The notes under the pieces are model-generated. The model was not told the origin of the DNA, searched no databases, and saw only the letters and a program-made list of their open reading frames with translations. 64,000 nucleotides of DNA. Source: Forficula auricularia (Eukaryota; Arthropoda; Insecta; Dermaptera; Forficulidae). Location of the stretch: NCBI GenBank assembly GCA_024734495.1, contig JALMQS010000431.1:1-64000 (forward strand). The letters run 5' to 3'. The translations under genes and the position numbers were made by a program. The first letter of the stretch is position 1, and every line of letters begins with the position of its first letter. Shown here one piece after another: positions 31,780-42,708 of this stretch.

Positions 31780-32775
31780 TTTGTTTAAAGTCGATTTCTC
31801 TATGTCTTCAGCAATGGTTACCAATAAAAACCGAAACGTCAAAAATCCAATATAGAATGGTTATTCCTCAAGTATTAGATCCGAATCAATCTCTATTTTT
31901 GGTTTAAAGTCGATTTCTCTATGTCTTCAGCAATGGTTACCAATAAAAACAGAAATGTCAAAAATCCAATATAGAATGGTTATTCCTCAAGTATTAGATG
32001 AGAATCAACCGCTATTTTTGGTTTTAAGTCGATTCCTCCATGTCGTCAGCAATGGTAACGGATAAGAAAACAACGCAGTTGCAATGGTTACTTATAAAAT
32101 TTCCTCCCAAATTTTTACCATTTCACAGCGAGAAGCCTAACCATTCTTACTTAAGTTAGGTTAAATGAGCTATCTTAAAACGATCAAATGAATCAATTTT
32201 AAAGAATTTAAAATAAAATTTTTTAAAAAAGTACTATTTTACTCTGGAGTACTTTAAAATATAATTTTACTAAAAACTTTATTTAACCTTTTTTGTGGTC
32301 CCCAAGGTACTTAATTAGGATATTAAATTTCATCAAAATTGGTTAAGTCATTTTCAAGATATTTAGAAAAAACTAAAAAAGTACCAAAATAAAGTACTAA
32401 TGTGTGTGGACCGATATGTACCAAAAACTAATCAGCGCTTCATTTTGTTAAACTAATATTAGGTTTTCAATTTCAATTTAATCAGTACAACGGTGTGGAA
32501 AATATCGTGGACGAAAAAAACGATAACATCCATCCATCCATCCCCACGCACTTCCAAAAAAAATGGCACTTTTTGGCCTCTCGACGAGATTCCAGGTAAT
32601 TTTTGGCAAAACCGCCACGTGCTAAAATTCAATCTCATTGAATACTTCAATTTGAGACCTTAATTGAGTCTATGGGTTCCGTAGTCTTTACCTGAGGACC
32701 CTTTGAAGTCGCGCTTGCCGCGAGACCCATTACGATACTTTCTCCCATGCTTCGCATTGGATAAAGTAAAAACTC
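31780..32775. repeat. dispersed 1-kb repeat, copy 1, with about 120-bp tandem units
   Basis: Two to three units starting 'gtcgatttctctatgtcttc', then a unique stretch to 'cttcgcattggataaagtaa'. The second copy at 39820-40945 matches closely throughout. No ORF. Class unknown. Confidence 0.7.
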
Positions 32776-32854
32776 ACCTGATTGGATATATATATATATA
32801 TATACAAGAATTGCTCATATACTAATATAATATATATATATATACAGATATATA
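32776..32854. repeat. TA microsatellite
   Basis: Two (TA)n runs near 32788-32802 and 32830-32842. Confidence 0.7.
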
Positions 32855-33389
32855 ATTTCGATATATATGTGTCTATGTTTATTTGGATCAAGCAGAGGAC
32901 AACCTCTTTGTCTCTCTTTTTGTTAAAAAGCCTTCTTCCTTCGGTTAAAGCGAAGAAAGTTTACAGAATCCAATCCTGTCAATCAACCATCACATTTAAA
33001 CATTTATCAACTACTGTTGAATAATCATGACGACAATGTAATTATTTAAATGTTCTCTAAGCTGGTGTGTAGGTTAGGTTTTTGTTTGCCCAACCTACGA
33101 ATTTCGTAGTCTAATTTAAAATAATGTATTCGTTGATATTAATGAAAAAGAATGAAATTTCTACTATGATAAAGAAATTTACAAATTTTCTTAATAGAAA
33201 ATGTTAGTTAAACAAATTTACAAATACTAATTGTTCTTTCAACAAAACATTTGTTGATCTACATTTTGACTATTTCATAATTGTTCTAAAGTCCTAAATC
33301 TATTCATAGTTTAACTTTTTTTGATAAATTATTTCATTTAGGAATTGCCTATAATCTCTAATTCCTGATAATGTTTTGATTAAACTATA
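32855..33389 (-). mobile_element. PLE-associated UTR or pseudo-LTR, copy 1, distal part
   Basis: Matches 51600-52110 in reverse ('aagcagaggacaacctcttt', 'gttaggtttttgtttgccca'). Interrupted by the Helitron at 33390 and resumes at 35147, so one insertion split the element. Confidence 0.6.
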
Positions 33390-33937
33390 TATATATAAAA
33401 TTAAGGTTTTGTCTGTACATTGGTCCAAATCACGCCAAATTTTGGTTGCACAGGCAGGTTTCAAGCAAAGTTATGAACGAAAACACCCTCAACAAAATTC
33501 CTGTATGTCTGTCTGTCTGTATGTTTCCGTGGTTTCCGCAAAAAATGCTCATGATTTACGTAAAAACGGCTGAAGGAATTATTTGAAAATTTCATATTTG
33601 CATCAGATGTCTTCTAACTTAAGTTTATATCTATATAACGTTTTGATATTTTGACCCCAAAAGAGAATTTGGGTGGGGGGGGGGGGGCGCACGAATGAAA
33701 ATTATCAAATAACTCCTAAACTTTTAGCCCTACGGCAAATTTTATTATAAGCAAAGTTGTAGGGGATGTGATTTCTAACAACTTTTGTTTAAAAAAAATT
33801 CACCCGAAAAGAGGGGGGAGCGTGAAAAATTGTAAATTCTTGCCCTTGGAGCAAACCCAACCAAATTTTGTATACATAATCTGTAGGCCTCTAGAGCTAG
33901 AAATGCAAAAACTAACCACCCAAAATGGAGAGGGTGC

Positions 33938-34210
33938 CAGGGGTCGGCAAGCTGCGGCTCTTTCGATGTCAAGATGCGGCTCTCCAGTTCCATGCGCAAA
34001 TATTAATAATCATATTAATTTATTTTCAAAACTCATAAAAAAATATTATACTTCAAAAAAATTCATATTTAATGCTATTTATTTTAAATCAAAAATCAAA
34101 TTTATATACCGAATCCCAATCAAATACCATAATATTGAAACAAAAATGTTAGTGGCCCTTTTGTAAATTGTAACTTTTGGCTCTTCCGTCTCAAAAGGTT
34201 GCCGACCCCT
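33938..34210. mobile_element. hAT-type MITE in the first minisatellite unit
   Basis: CAGGGGTCGGCAA at the left and TTGCCGACCCCT at the right. 273 bp, AT-rich interior. No clean 8-bp duplication, since the right flank lacks part of the minisatellite unit. Confidence 0.65.
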
Positions 34211-34980
34211 CTCTTGGACCAAACTCAACCAAATTTTGTATATATAATCCGTGGGTCATTAAAAGGCTAGAAATGCAAAAACTAACCACACAAAATGGGG
34301 GGGAGGGTCAAAAAATGAAAATTCTTGCTCTTGGATCAAACTCAACCAAATTTTGTATACATAATCTGTGGGTCACTAGAAGGCTAGAAATGCAAAAATT
34401 AACCACCCAAAATGGGGGGGTCAAAAAATGAAAATTCTTGCTCTTGGATCAAACTCAACCAAATTTTGTATACATAATCTGTGGGTCACTAGAAGGCTAG
34501 AAATGCAAAAACTAACCACCCAAACTGGGGGGGGTCAAAAAATGAAAATTCTTGCTCTTGGATCAAACTCAACCAAATTTTGTATACATAATCTGTGGGT
34601 CACTAGAAGGCTAGAAATGCAAAAACTAACCACCCAAAATGGGGGGGGTCAAAAAATGAAAATTCTTGCTCTTGGACCAAACTCAACCAAATTTTGTATA
34701 CATAATCTGTGGGTCACTAGAAGGCTAGAAATGCAAAAACTAACCACCCAAAATGGGGGGAGGGTCAAAAAATGAAAATTCTTGCTCTTGGATCAAACTC
34801 AACCAAATTTTGTATACATAATCTGTGGGTCACTAGAAGGCTATAAATCCAAAAACTAACCACCCAAAATGGGGGGGGGTCAAAAAATGAAAATTCTTAC
34901 TCTTGGACCAAACTCAACCAAATTTTGTATACATAATCTGTGGGTCACTAGAAGGCTAGAAATGCAAAAACTGGAGTGAT
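34211..34980 (+). repeat. minisatellite of about 114 bp, six to seven units
   Basis: 'aatgaaaattcttgctcttg' recurs at about 34313, 34427, 34540, 34653, 34768 and 34883. Each unit ends in a G tract of 5-10. The period is near a multiple of three, so it gives chance ORFs of 38-residue repeats. Variants of the same unit form the arms of the CATAC elements. Confidence 0.85.
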
Positions 34981-35146
34981 GGTGTGGGGTGGGCTGCGGG
35001 TGCGGGATGGGATGGAGTGAGGGGGGTATAAGGGTCCTGGGGTGGAATGAAGGTGGGGTGAGGGAGTAAGACCGATTAGGGTTGGGGTCCAGGGGACGTG
35101 CCCACTGGCTAGCAAGAGGGCCGCCGAAAGCAGGCCTTGCAGCTAG

Positions 35147-35433
35147 TATTAAAATAATATTTTATTTCAATCCTTTATTTCTTGAATATGTTCACAACGG
35201 CCGTCTCGTAATTTGCAATTTTTGACAGAGGAGACGGCACAGGGTGAACAATAAATGGGGCTTTTTTCCAAAATGAATATTTCAATGATCTCTAATGTGG
35301 TACTGTTGAAGTTATTGTTTATCTTCCATAGAAATGGTCGATTTGGTAACCAGCACATCCTCATCTACAACCGCGTATACAGGATATCCCGTATATGTTC
35401 GAAAAACAATCCATATATCTGACGTTTTATTAA
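35147..35433 (-). mobile_element. PLE 3' UTR, proximal part of copy 1
   Basis: Follows the endonuclease stop on the minus strand. Matches 51328-51580 in reverse (acggccgtctcgtaatttgc). Confidence 0.6.
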
Positions 35434-35712
35434 TCAAATTTTTTGTTTATTTAAAATTTCGATCATTTCCAAAATTAATCTTTTTTCCAAGTTATATTCA
35501 TTAACTAAAATTTTGTGATTAGAAAAGTCAAAGTTGTGTTTAAGTTTATTAGAATGGTTAGTTAGCCTTAGCATTGTGCATAGGGAATTTTTCATTCTAA
35601 TTGAATATTCATGTTCGTAAATTTGACATTTTAAGTATTGTTTAGTCTGTCCTATATAATATGTTTCTTCACAATTTAATCAATCTATTTTATAAACTAA
35701 ATTATATTGTAA
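35434..35712 (-). pseudogene. Penelope-like GIY-YIG endonuclease fragment
   Basis: Minus strand: 'CEETYYIGQTKQYLKCQIYE', then HEYS, LTNHSNKLKHNFDFSNHKIL and NLEKRLILEMIEILNKQKI, then TGA. YYIGQT is the GIY-YIG core in the PLE form, LTNHS is its second conserved block and the Glu in LEKRLILEMIE is the catalytic acid. An internal TGA stands just before LNCEETYY, where PLEs usually have a Cys. The RT domain is absent. It belongs to the same element as the UTR pieces around the Helitron. Confidence 0.85.
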
Positions 35713-36002
35713 TTATTTGTTTCAATAAATAAGTAATTTCAAATTAATCATGTGTGATTTAAATAAAAATTCAAACTTTATTCAAATTAATCACAAAAAT
35801 AAAAGCTTCAACAGCTTCATTACTAACTAAATTATTTTGATTCGAAATTTATTAAAAATTTTTTTTTTATTTTGTTTATAAAAATTTTTTAGAGACAATT
35901 TAATTCATACACTAAAAGTCCCATAAGCAACGGTGTTTTTGTCACTATGACAGCGAAAAAAGTTTACCCTAACTTTTCCAGCGACAAAACTGAACCTAGC
36001 TT
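35713..36002. other. AT-rich interval, no gene seen
   Basis: Nothing recognisable. Confidence 0.3.
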
Positions 36003-36345
36003 TATTTTTTCAATTATGTTTTATTTATTAATTGGTTTTTTAATTTTAAAACCCACTAATAGGTTAAAGCAAATATTATTATATTATATTAAAATTAGGA
36101 TTTTTTTGTTTGTTTTTAATTAACAGGTGTCTAACTCATAACAAAACAGGTGTGTTTACAAATAAAGTGGTTCTAGTGGCTTTTTTTTATATAGCTTGGA
36201 AACAAATCTTATTTAATTTTATGTTTTTATTTCAGATCCTATACGATTTTTTTTTATTTTTATTATCCTATTTATTTTTTTATCAAATCCTACGGACTCG
36301 TAATTTTTTCACAGGTAGGTTTTTTCGTTTAATTGCCAGGCAACA
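36003..36345 (+). mobile_element. Helitron-like copy, internal fragment
   Basis: Matches 52375-52650 ('ttttaattaacaggtgtcta', 'ttttatttcagatcctat'). Lacks both ends. Confidence 0.6.
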
Positions 36346-36544
36346 AAATTCTCATTAAAATGTCAAGTTTACTTCGGCAAAAAAAAGCTCTCGTGTAATT
36401 ATAAGTGAAAAAAATATTTTTTCATAAATATTCATATTTTGATTGAAAAGTAATCTGGTCACGAGGACAATTTGTACAATTGTCTATTTATAAAAATATT
36501 TAATATCTTAGTGTTGCTTTCTAAATTCTAGAGAAAGCAACTTT

Positions 36545-37235
36545 TTTTACTTTACCATACAGGATATGGTCAAGTATTGTAATCGTGCATGAAAAAAGTG
36601 TTTTTTTCCTTCTTTTTTTCGATATATCTCAAAAACGGCTGAAACTATTTTGATTAAAAAAATTGAGCAAAACCATAGCATTTCGCTCTACAAAAAAGCT
36701 CTAATAAGTGAACATCGAAAAAATTATATTTTTCGAGATAATAATTGTTTTGTCAAAATGTCTGTTAGTTAGTCTGTGCGTTACCAAATTTTTGTCGACG
36801 AGCTAGCTCAAAAACTAGTGTAAATATCGAAACCAAATTTCACACGTAGTTTTGGTCCATTGAGATTAAGAGCTGATTAGATTTTTATCCACATCGACCC
36901 AAAATTAATGGGGGGTGGAAGGGGGCTAAAAATTAAAAATCTAGGCCGTTTGAGCAAACTCAACCAAATTTTGTATACATAATCAGTGGGACTCCAGAAG
37001 TCTAAAAATGCAAAAACTAATCTCCCAAAATGGGGGGAGGGGTCAAAAAATAAAAATCTTGGCCTTTTTCCAAACTTAACCAAATTTTGTATACATAATC
37101 AGTGAGATCCCAGAAGTTTAAAAATGCAAAAACTAACCGCCCCCCCCTACATGATTAAAAATAATTTTAGGGGCCATGTTGTATGGTAAAGTCAAGTGGA
37201 TGGCCACATCAGAACACATCAGCTTATTTTTTCTT
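36545..37235. mobile_element. CATAC element, left half
   Basis: Starts 'taccatacaggatatggtca', includes two to three minisatellite units, and ends at 'aagtcaagtggatggccaca'. Confidence 0.65.
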
Positions 37236-37635
37236 CTTTTGAAACAAATTTTTGTCATTGAACAAGGTAGAAATTCTCCCGAAACTTTTGACTTTAAATA
37301 AACGTGGCTTGGATTGTTTTTTATTTATAAAAGATTAGTATTTTTTTAATTATAATTAAATATGTATGTAAACTTTCCGATATCCCGTATAGTGCAATGT
37401 ATAAGAGTCTTAAAAACTCTCCGGAACTATATTGTTCATAAATTTCGTTTTGCCACCAATCGATGTAGAAGTATTTAAATAATAACACAGGTCGACAATT
37501 TTTTTTTTCCTTGTCCTAAGATTTATTTCATTATGTTTCTATTCAGTATGCATCAAAATAAAGGAAAAATACCTATATAGGTATTCCATATAAAGTTTGC
37601 TTTTGGAGTGGTTATAATAATAATAAACGACGAAA
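37236..37635. other. AT-rich interval, no gene seen
   Basis: Contains a weak hammerhead-like trace, CCCGAAAC near 37280, without a core before it. Confidence 0.3.
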
Positions 37636-38008
37636 AAGGACATTTTGACATATTTTCTAGTCCCATTAGATATTAAACAGCAATATTTGAAATCAAAATA
37701 TTTTGTTGACGTAATAGAAAACAGCTTCCTCTTTGATTTTCAAATTACCACTTGTTTTTAGCTCAATTAGAACTCGAGTTATAACTAAAAAACTAAAACT
37801 ACGTGATTATAAAGGACAATAAACATAGATAAAAACATATGGTCTTAGTTTTTTACTGATAAATCGGGTTCTAATTGAGCTACAAACAAGTGATAATTTG
37901 AAAATCAAAGAGGAAGCTGTTTTCTATTACGTCAACAAAATATTTTGATTGCAAATATTACTGTTTAATATCTAATGGGATTCAAAAATAGATCTAAATG
38001 GCCTTTTT
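37636..38008. mobile_element. 373-bp inverted-repeat MITE
   Basis: Arms of about 150 bp ('tctttgattttcaaattacc' and complement) around an AT-rich centre near 37830. No ORF. Confidence 0.7.
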
Positions 38009-38017
38009 GGTCATTTT

Positions 38018-38840
38018 TAACCGACTTCAAAAAAGGAGGAGGTTCTCTATTAGACTGAATTTTTTTTGTGTGTACATGTTACCTCATATCTCCGCCAATT
38101 GTAAACCGATTTTGAAAAAAAAAATTGCATTGGGTTCAGTCTAGCTTCCGATTGGTTCCATTTTTTTTTCATTGGTATTGGACCTTTTTTTTCTATATGT
38201 TTGTTCAGGCATAACTTCTTTGTTTATGGACAGATTTTAATGATTCTTATTTTATTGGAACGAGGGTACCTTAGGAATCGAAATTATGATAAATAAAATC
38301 TTTTATAAAAAAATCTTATAACATTCATTTAAAACCCGCAAACGTTTCGAGAGAATTTCTGTATTTATGAATTGAATTTTATTATCATTTTCTGATTCAT
38401 TCGCCTGACGCTTTCTCTTAAGAGATGCATGCAGTGTATTATATTAAGTCACTATTAATAACATCACTAAAAAGAGAAAAATAAAAATAATTTTTATAAA
38501 AATAAAAATAAAACCGACTTCAAAAAACTTAAATGCAACACATAAAATAATAATAACTTAAAAATAAAATAAAATCCACTAAAAGGTATAAAATAATTAT
38601 CTTATTTAGTTACAACTAAACGACGAAATATTAACATAAAATTACTTTTTGAAGTCGGTGCCAAACAAACTATATAAGCCAAACATATAACTAAGTAAAA
38701 TCCGTCGAGTGCGATTCATAAAATGTATATGCTTGGCACCGACTTCAAAAAGGGATTTCATGTTAATATTTCGTCGTTTAGTTGTAACTAAATAAGATAA
38801 TAATTATTTTATACCTTTTAGTGTATTTTAAAATTAAAAA
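38018..38840. mobile_element. GAAGTCGG foldback element, copy 3
   Basis: Same plan as copies 1 and 2 with an extra stretch at 38280-38440. Confidence 0.65.
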
Positions 38841-38848
38841 TTATGACT

Positions 38849-39048
38849 GGGGGGTCAGATAGGCTAGGCGGTAGCGTGACAGCGAGCTAACCAGGGGACC
38901 CGGGTTCGAATCTGACTCGAGACATCCAGCTAAAATCTGACCCCCGGGGGTAGAGACAAATTTAAAAAAAAAATATATAGCTAGTATCGTAATTAGGCTT
39001 ATGGCTGGAAGGGCCGAAAAGCCAAAAAAAAAAAAAAAAAAAAAAAAA
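38849..39048 (+). mobile_element. tRNA-derived SINE family 1, complete, with target duplication
   Basis: A-box-like TAGGCTAGGCGG, B box GGTTCGAATCT 35 nt on, unique body, poly(A) of about 26. Flanked by ttatgact (38841-38848 and 39049-39056). About 200 bp. The first 45 nt equal the head of SINE family 2. Confidence 0.85.
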
Positions 39049-39335
39049 TTATGACTGATAATATCTCAAAACTCTGACGTGTTGTAAATAATCGAGAAAT
39101 TGCATGAAAATCACCTTATGGAAACTACTGGAATCCATTCTTAGGTTTATGGGTACAAATTTCTGTCGACATATGTAATCTGTCTAAATTTCAAAAAAAA
39201 AACCCTAAGAAACCCCATATGATGAAACAACTACCTTAACAGTATTGGAGGATTTAGTGTACAAGAAACTGTAGAGACTCTAATAGGGTTATATTTTAGT
39301 AAATCTGCTCGCTCGCTCGCTGAAAGGCAAACTGA
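39049..39335. other. unassigned interval
   Basis: No gene or repeat identified. Ends in GCTCGCTCGCTCGCTG. Confidence 0.3.
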
Positions 39336-39645
39336 CCTAGGGTGTCCATCAGGGCACCAGCTAATGAGTTGATTGGCGACCGAGGTCAGTCCTTGGGCCT
39401 CCACCTTGTGATAAGAGCGAGTGATGCTCGTGATAAGAAAGCCCGGCCGAAGCCCTCGTCTGCCTGGTCTGCTGCTGCGTGGCTCAGAAGAGCATGGGTG
39501 CGCACCATCATAAAATCGATGTCTTAAAGCCCCTCACTGCTAAACGAGGGTTCAGCAACTATTTCCATTCCGGAGGGCCTTCCTCCGTGTCCGAAGAGGG
39601 AGAGACAAATACCAAAGTGGTGCCTCAGCTCCCTCAACCGCACAT
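39336..39645 (+). other. GC-richer orphan segment
   Basis: About 300 bp with much higher GC than its surroundings. The 61-codon ORF from 39342 and the 99-codon ORF from 39479 overlap in different frames, and neither has a known motif. Possibly a retroposon 3' end or a captured host segment. I do not recognise it. Confidence 0.3.
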
Positions 39646-39819
39646 GCATTTACCTATAATCTACCAAATACTATTGTTATATGTTATATATTCATTGGTT
39701 GCCATGAGTCCAATGATTATATTCTTATGTTTGTTTGTTAATGTTGTAAAACATACCAGGTGTATGCATATGAAATGAGCCTCAAACTTGAGTTGTTTAC
39801 CAAAAAAAATTTAGTCTTT

Positions 39820-40945
39820 TTGATTTTAAGTTGATTCTTCCACGTTTTCAGTAGAGGTTGCCATTAATAGTCAAAACATCAAAAATGGAATGCAATAAGG
39901 TTATTCCTCTAGTATTAGATAAGAATCGATCGTTATTTTTGATTTGAAGTCGATTCCTCCATGACTTCAGCAATGGTTACCAATAAAAATCGAAACGTCA
40001 AAAACCTAATGTAGAATTGTTATTCCTCAAGTATTAGATGAGAATCGATGGCTATTTTTGATTTTAAGTCGATTCCTCCATGTCTTCAGCAATGGTTACC
40101 AATAAAAACCGAAATGTCAAAAATCCAATATAGAATGGTTATTCCTCAAATATTAGATGAGAATCAACCGCTATTTTTGGTTTTAAGTCGATTCCTCCAT
40201 GTCGTCAGCAATGGTAACGGATAAGAAAACAACGCAGTTGCTATGGTTACTTATAAAATTTCCTCCCAAATTTTTACCATTTCACAGCGAGAAGCCTAAC
40301 CATTCTTACTTAAGTTAGGTTAAATGAGCTATCTTAAAACGATCAAATGAATAAATTTTAAAGAATTTAAAATAAAAAATTTAAAAAAGTACTATTTACT
40401 CTACCCTAAAGTACTTTAAAATATGATTTTACTAAAAACTTTATTTAACCTTTTTTGTGGTCCCCAAAGAACTTAATTAGGATATTAAATTTCATCAAAA
40501 TTGGTTAAGTCATTTTCAAGATATTTAGAAAAAACTAAAAAAGTACCGAAATAAAGTACTAATGTTTGTGGACCGATATGTACCAAAAACTAATCAGCGC
40601 TTCATTTTGTTAAACTAATAGTAGGTTTTCAATTTCAATTCAATCAGTGCAACGGTGTGGAAAAAATCGTGGACGAAACAAACGATAACATACATACATA
40701 CATCCATCCATCCGCACGCACTTCCAAAAAAATGGCACTCTTTGGCCTCTCGACGAGATTCCAGGTAATTTTTGGCAAAACCGTCACGTGCTAAAATTCA
40801 ATCTCATTGAATACTTCAATTTGTGACCTTAATTGAGTCTATGGGTTCCGTAGTCTTTACCTGAGAACCCTTTGAAGTCGCGCTTGCCGCGAGACTCCAT
40901 TACAATACTTTCTCTCATGCTTCGCATTGGATAAAGTAATAATAA
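39820..40945. repeat. dispersed 1-kb repeat, copy 2, four units of about 120 bp
   Basis: Units start at about 39830, 39949, 40069 and 40188, a period of 119-120 bp. The rest matches 32040-32775. One more fragment at 57790-57840 has only the unit start. Confidence 0.7.
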
Positions 40946-41310
40946 GGTTATGGGTCTTTTAAAATAAAAATAACCTATACAGCCATCTATCGTAAAAGGC
41001 TCATTTCATATGCATACACCTGGTATCTTAGTGAAAATAAACTAATGTTTTAGTATCTAACTTAGTGCTTATTTCTTACCATTATATGCTCTATTTTACC
41101 GGAACCCTTCTAAACATGCACTTATATATTTTTACTATAAAAAATAGGAAGTCCGTATCTCGAAGTAATATTACATACCAGTATTGTAATATTACAAGAT
41201 ATTTTTTAGTAATACGTATCTAATTAATACAGGAGTATTACCAAGTGTTACCATCTGGTTGAAAGTATCGCGCCTTTTTGGTTAGCAAGGCAGCTGTGTT
41301 TAACTTTATA
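40946..41310. other. unassigned AT-rich interval
   Basis: 'catatgcatacacctggtat' near 41009 mirrors 'accaggtgtatgcatatgaa' at 39757, so 39757-41030 is framed by an inverted repeat that includes the 1-kb repeat. Confidence 0.45.
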
Positions 41311-41718
41311 CAGGGTGAGTTTTTTATCTTGAGACAGTCTTATAAATCAAAAACAGTTGTTTTTTAAATGGAATCCTATATTTTTCTATACGTTTACTGA
41401 ATCTACAAAAAAAATGAACAGCTTTTATAAGAACTATTTTTTATAAGACATCAAATAAAAAAATTACATGAATCAATTGGATCTCAAAAAAAATTCTTAA
41501 TAATTATTTTTAACAATTATTTAACTTAATTATCAAATAATATAATGATTAAATATTTAATTATTAAATAAATAATTTAATAATAATTAATAATTTAATA
41601 TTAGTTGAATAAAAGATTTCACTGTCGATGGTAACAGAATTGTTTTTATTTTAGGTTAAAAATAAAATAAAATGAGAGAGTCTTCTGTTTTTTAAATAAA
41701 ATAATTTTTAATTATTTC

Positions 41719-41760
41719 TAGAGACTATAGTTTCGAAGGCATTGCTTCATCATCAGTCTA
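41719..41760 (-). ncRNA. type-I hammerhead candidate, left arm of family E
   Basis: Minus strand: TAGA, CTGATGA, stem II GAAGC/GCCTTC (one bulge), GAAAC, TATA loop, GTC, TCTA. All core residues are present. Confidence 0.7.
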
Positions 41761-41907
41761 TCACAAATATTTCAAATTAGTTACAAATTAAGATTTATAA
41801 TATACATAGAAAATTTTGAAAAATATATAATATATATATATATATTTTTCAAAATTTTCTATGTATATTATAAATCTTAATTTGTAACTAATTTGAAATA
41901 TTTGTGA

Positions 41908-41950
41908 TAGACTGATGATGAAGGCAATGCCTTCGAAACTATAGTCTCTA
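41908..41950 (+). ncRNA. type-I hammerhead candidate, right arm of family E
   Basis: TAGA 41908-41911, CTGATGA 41912-41918, stem II GAAGGC/GCCTTC (6 bp, 3-nt loop), GAAA 41935-41938, C, loop TATA, GTC 41944-41946, TCTA 41947-41950. Stem I UAGA/UCUA, stem III C-G and A-U with a 4-nt loop, cut expected after GUC. All invariant core positions fit. Confidence 0.75.
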
Positions 41951-42202
41951 GAAATAATTAAAAATTATTTTATTTAAAAAACAGAAGACTCTCTCATTTT
42001 ATTTTATTTTTAACCTAAAATAATTTAATAATTTTTCGACACTGTTCTGAGACATTCCAGAGTCTATCGCAAGTCTTCTGGATGAATTCCAGTTCCAAAT
42101 ACCTTATTTTGGCCTGTTCCAGTTTCTTAGTAGGCTTTACATTTCCTGGGTTTTTTTTTTAAACAGATTATACAACACTATTATAAAATGAAGCTTGTTA
42201 GG

Positions 42203-42309
42203 TTGTATTCCTATTAGGAAACCGCTCGGCATTCATTTCAATAGCACCCCATAACACTTCTTCCACATTATCCGCATAAATTAAGACCATCTCAATTCTG
42301 TCTTCAACA
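42203..42309 (-). pseudogene. transposase N-terminal helix-turn-helix relic
   Basis: Minus strand reads VEDRIEMVLIYADN, then about ten altered residues, then EMNAERFPNRNTT. It aligns with VEGRIEMVLIYGECGRSYGA and DAERFAYRNSPS in copy 3 (50217-50114). It resembles the N-terminal segment found in many insect Tc1/mariner-type transposases (LIYGEC ... YAERFPNR ..P), DUF4817-like. No DDE domain follows. Confidence 0.55.
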
Positions 42310-42564
42310 AAAAATGATCCATTTTTATTATGGTAATACAATATAGCTATCTACTGGATTGACTCGAGAAATAAACTTTTTTTAAACTCAAGAATTTCAA
42401 CTAGTTCTATTAAGAAGAAAATAATATCTTAAATCTGAGTTAAGAGCTCGAAATATATAGAGTAAACTAAAAAAATCTTTTATTTTAATTTTTCTCCTTG
42501 TGAAACACCACCAACTCCAACCTAATTTAATTTTAACAATGTTTCACTATAAACCACCCTACTA

Positions 42565-42708
42565 GCAAAATAGCTGTATAATTTTAGGTTATACAACTGT
42601 TATGTTTTATTGATGTTTTATAAGCGTTATGGAGCACTTATACAACAGCAACAAAACATAAAAGTTATATAACCTAAAATTATACAGCTACTTTGCTAGT
42701 TGGGCAAC
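42565..42708. mobile_element. MITE, about 144 bp
   Basis: Arms 'agctgtataattttaggtta' and complement start at ACTAGCAAA and end at TTTGCTAGT. It interrupts 'aaaccaacaccgc', which reads through at 43151. Confidence 0.7.

Larger units (their letters stand above)
33390..35146 (+). mobile_element. Helitron carrying a minisatellite, 1.76 kb
   Basis: 3' end GCTAG followed by T (CTAG at 35143-35146) after a GC-rich near-palindrome, GCAGGCCTTGC. The 5' end reads ACTATATATATATAAAATTA, with the usual TC apparently mutated. The related unoccupied sequence at 51.56 kb (reverse) lacks the insert and shows the A/T insertion point. No Rep/helicase. Confidence 0.7.
41601..42019. mobile_element. palindromic hammerhead element, family E, intact
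   Basis: A perfect 11-bp duplication, ataatttaata (41590-41600, 42020-42030), frames a one-sided tail of about 45 bp and two arms of about 175 bp that meet in a TA-rich centre near 41835. Each arm has a complete hammerhead core. The best-preserved element of this kind in the window. Confidence 0.8.

Noticed and set aside
31800..32040. Hammerhead call for the GAAACGTC in the 120-bp units
   Set aside because: The upstream half reads CTTCAGCAATGG rather than CTGANGA, so core positions are missing. Kept only as a low-interest finding.
34177..34775. Long ORFs with 38-residue repeats (KILALGSNSTKFCIHNLWVT type)
   Set aside because: They arise because the minisatellite period is close to a multiple of three. 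Units with other lengths break the frame, and there is no start or splice context.
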